Shown here piece after piece: positions 5,823 to 6,880 of a stretch of 6,880 nt of DNA (the stretch's first letter is position 1; each line of letters begins with the position of its first letter). This stretch comes from Desulfovibrio sp. (GTDB lineage Bacteria; Desulfobacterota; Desulfovibrionia; Desulfovibrionales; Desulfovibrionaceae). The translations under genes were made by a program, and so were the position numbers. The stretch covers positions 1-6,880 of the forward strand of contig JAITDR010000151.1 in NCBI GenBank assembly GCA_031282465.1. Direction: 5' to 3'. The notes under the pieces were generated by a model. That model was not told the origin of the DNA. It searched no databases and saw only the letters and a program-made list of their open reading frames with translations.

Positions 5823-6880
5823 ATGACGAGTTCCATCATGAACGCCAAATATTTTTCAATCTTTGTCCTGGCCTGCCTGCTGCTCGGGTTGCGTCCGGAC
5901 TGCTCGCTCTCGAAGACGCCGCCGGAGTACCCGGTGTTTCGCACATACATGGATATTCCCGGCGTCACCGCGGAAGAAATCGTCGCCATAGAAGCCCTGA
6001 AAAAGCGCCGCGCCGGCTTCACCCTCGCCATGACCCTCACAACGGAGTCCTTCCACAGGGACGACGGGACCATAGGCGGGTTCAGCAGCCTGTTCTGCGC
6101 CTGGCTGTCCGAGTTGTTCGGCGTGCCCTTTACGCCGAAGATCGTGGAATGGGACGCGCTTATTGCGGGACTGGACTCCCGTGAGCTTGATTTCACAGGA
6201 GAATTGACGGCAACCCCCGAGCGCCGGAAAACCTGTTACATGACCGACGCCATAGCCGAGCGGTCCATCAAGTACTTCCGGCTTGCCGGCAGCGGGAAAT
6301 TATCCGAACAGACGGCTCCGCAGCGGCTGCGCTTTGCGTTCCTGCAGGGCGCCACTACCGCCGGCATTCTCCGCGAGGCCGCGGAAGTACCCTTTGCCGC
6401 CACCTATGTGAAGAACTACAGCGAGGCCGCGGCACTGCTGCGCGAGAAAGCAGTTGACGCTATTTTCGCTGAAAGTCCCGCCGAAGCGGCCTTTGACGTT
6501 TACACCGACATCACGGCGGAGGAATACTTTCCACCGATCTACTCGCTGGTTTCCCTTTCCACCGCCGACCCCGAACTCGCTCCCGTTATCGGCGTAGTGC
6601 AGAAGTATCTGGATCAAGGCGCCGTTTACCACCTGACGGAGTTGTATAATCGGGGAGAAGACGAATACCGGAAACACAAATTCTTCCTTCAACTCGACGA
6701 GGAAGAACATACCTATGTCCGCGCGCACGGTGATGAGCGGAAGATCCCCATTGCGGTGGAATACGACAATTATCCCTTCAGCTTCTATAACACGACGGAG
6801 CGGCAATGGCAGGGCATCGCCCTCGACGTGCTGCATGAAATCAGTGCGCTTTCCGGGCTTTCCTTTGCGGTCGTGAATGA
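5823..6880 (+). CDS. Exported sensor with type 3 solute-binding domains, N-terminal part (cut by window end)
   Basis: The 352 residues seen begin with a hydrophobic segment (about 9-23, YFSIFVLACLLLGL), read as a signal peptide or membrane anchor. A full periplasmic solute-binding domain of the SBP_bac_3 type follows (about 64-280), with features such as GGFSSLFCAWLSELFG, ELDFTGELTATPERR and the hinge-side YFRLAGS. A second domain begins near 307 (IPIAVEYDNYPFSFYN, then WQGIALDVLHEI) and runs off the window. Tandem SBP_bac_3 domains of this kind usually sit in front of a membrane segment and an output domain such as a histidine kinase, GGDEF or HD-GYP domain, as in EvgS/BvgS-type sensors; here the output is not visible. 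The ligand is unknown, possibly an amino acid or another small solute. The start is uncertain: ATG 5823 and ATG 5838 are both in frame, and neither has a clear ribosome binding site. A plain transporter-binding protein is less likely because a second such domain begins. Confidence 0.75.
   Translation, partial: MTSSIMNAKYFSIFVLACLLLGLRPDCSLSKTPPEYPVFRTYMDIPGVTAEEIVAIEALKKRRAGFTLAMTLTTESFHRDDGTIGGFSSLFCAWLSELFGVPFTPKIVEWDALIAGLDSRELDFTGELTATPERRKTCYMTDAIAERSIKYFRLAGSGKLSEQTAPQRLRFAFLQGATTAGILREAAEVPFAATYVKNYSEAAALLREKAVDAIFAESPAEAAFDVYTDITAEEYFPPIYSLVSLSTADPELAPVIGVVQKYLDQGAVYHLTELYNRGEDEYRKHKFFLQLDEEEHTYVRAHGDERKIPIAVEYDNYPFSFYNTTERQWQGIALDVLHEISALSGLSFAVVN

Noticed and set aside
5807..6184. 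Plus-strand open frame with an ATG downstream of AAGGAG
   Set aside because: It overlaps the solute-binding domain in another frame, its translation is Arg/His/Pro-rich without a domain, and the Shine-Dalgarno spacing (15 bases) is too long.

Overview
The window reads as ordinary chromosome from a GC-rich bacterium. A Desulfovibrio-like member of the Desulfobacterota/Desulfovibrionales is my best guess. It rests on the style of the roughly 1,020-residue FGAM synthase without a glutaminase domain, on a substrate-binding-domain sensor of a kind common in that group, and on the high G/C at third codon positions. This is an impression from sequence, not a database result.

Layout. On the minus strand, read right to left, a large phosphoribosylformylglycinamidine (FGAM) synthase gene (purL, 3834 to 769) is followed by a small PilZ-domain gene (507 to 67). 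The 261-base gap between them is full of short GC-rich inverted repeats. Near 3835-4043 the direction flips: a divergent intergenic region carries a good sigma70-type promoter for a plus-strand tRNA with a CAU anticodon (4044-4119) and a weaker candidate promoter for purL. Next on the plus strand come a class II fructose-bisphosphate aldolase gene (fba, 4353-5276) with a strong ribosome binding site, a large hairpin, a tRNA-Ser(GGA) gene (5431-5520) with a convincing intrinsic terminator, a 302-base stretch of unclear content, and the 5' part of an exported or membrane-anchored sensor with type 3 solute-binding domains (5823 to beyond the window end).

The genes do not form one pathway. purL is de novo purine synthesis, fba is glycolysis/gluconeogenesis, PilZ proteins usually answer to cyclic di-GMP, and the last gene is probably a periplasmic ligand sensor whose output domain lies outside the window. 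Long open frames opposite purL, pilZ, fba and the sensor gene are antisense shadows produced by GC-rich codon use.

I found no defence system, mobile element, CRISPR array or clearly new system. The items worth a second look are the two PurS-like repeats fused to PurL without a glutaminase, the uncertain Ile2/Met identity of the CAU tRNA, the palindrome cluster after purL, the altered PilZ motif, and the open, coding-like stretch with an orphan Shine-Dalgarno just before the sensor gene.
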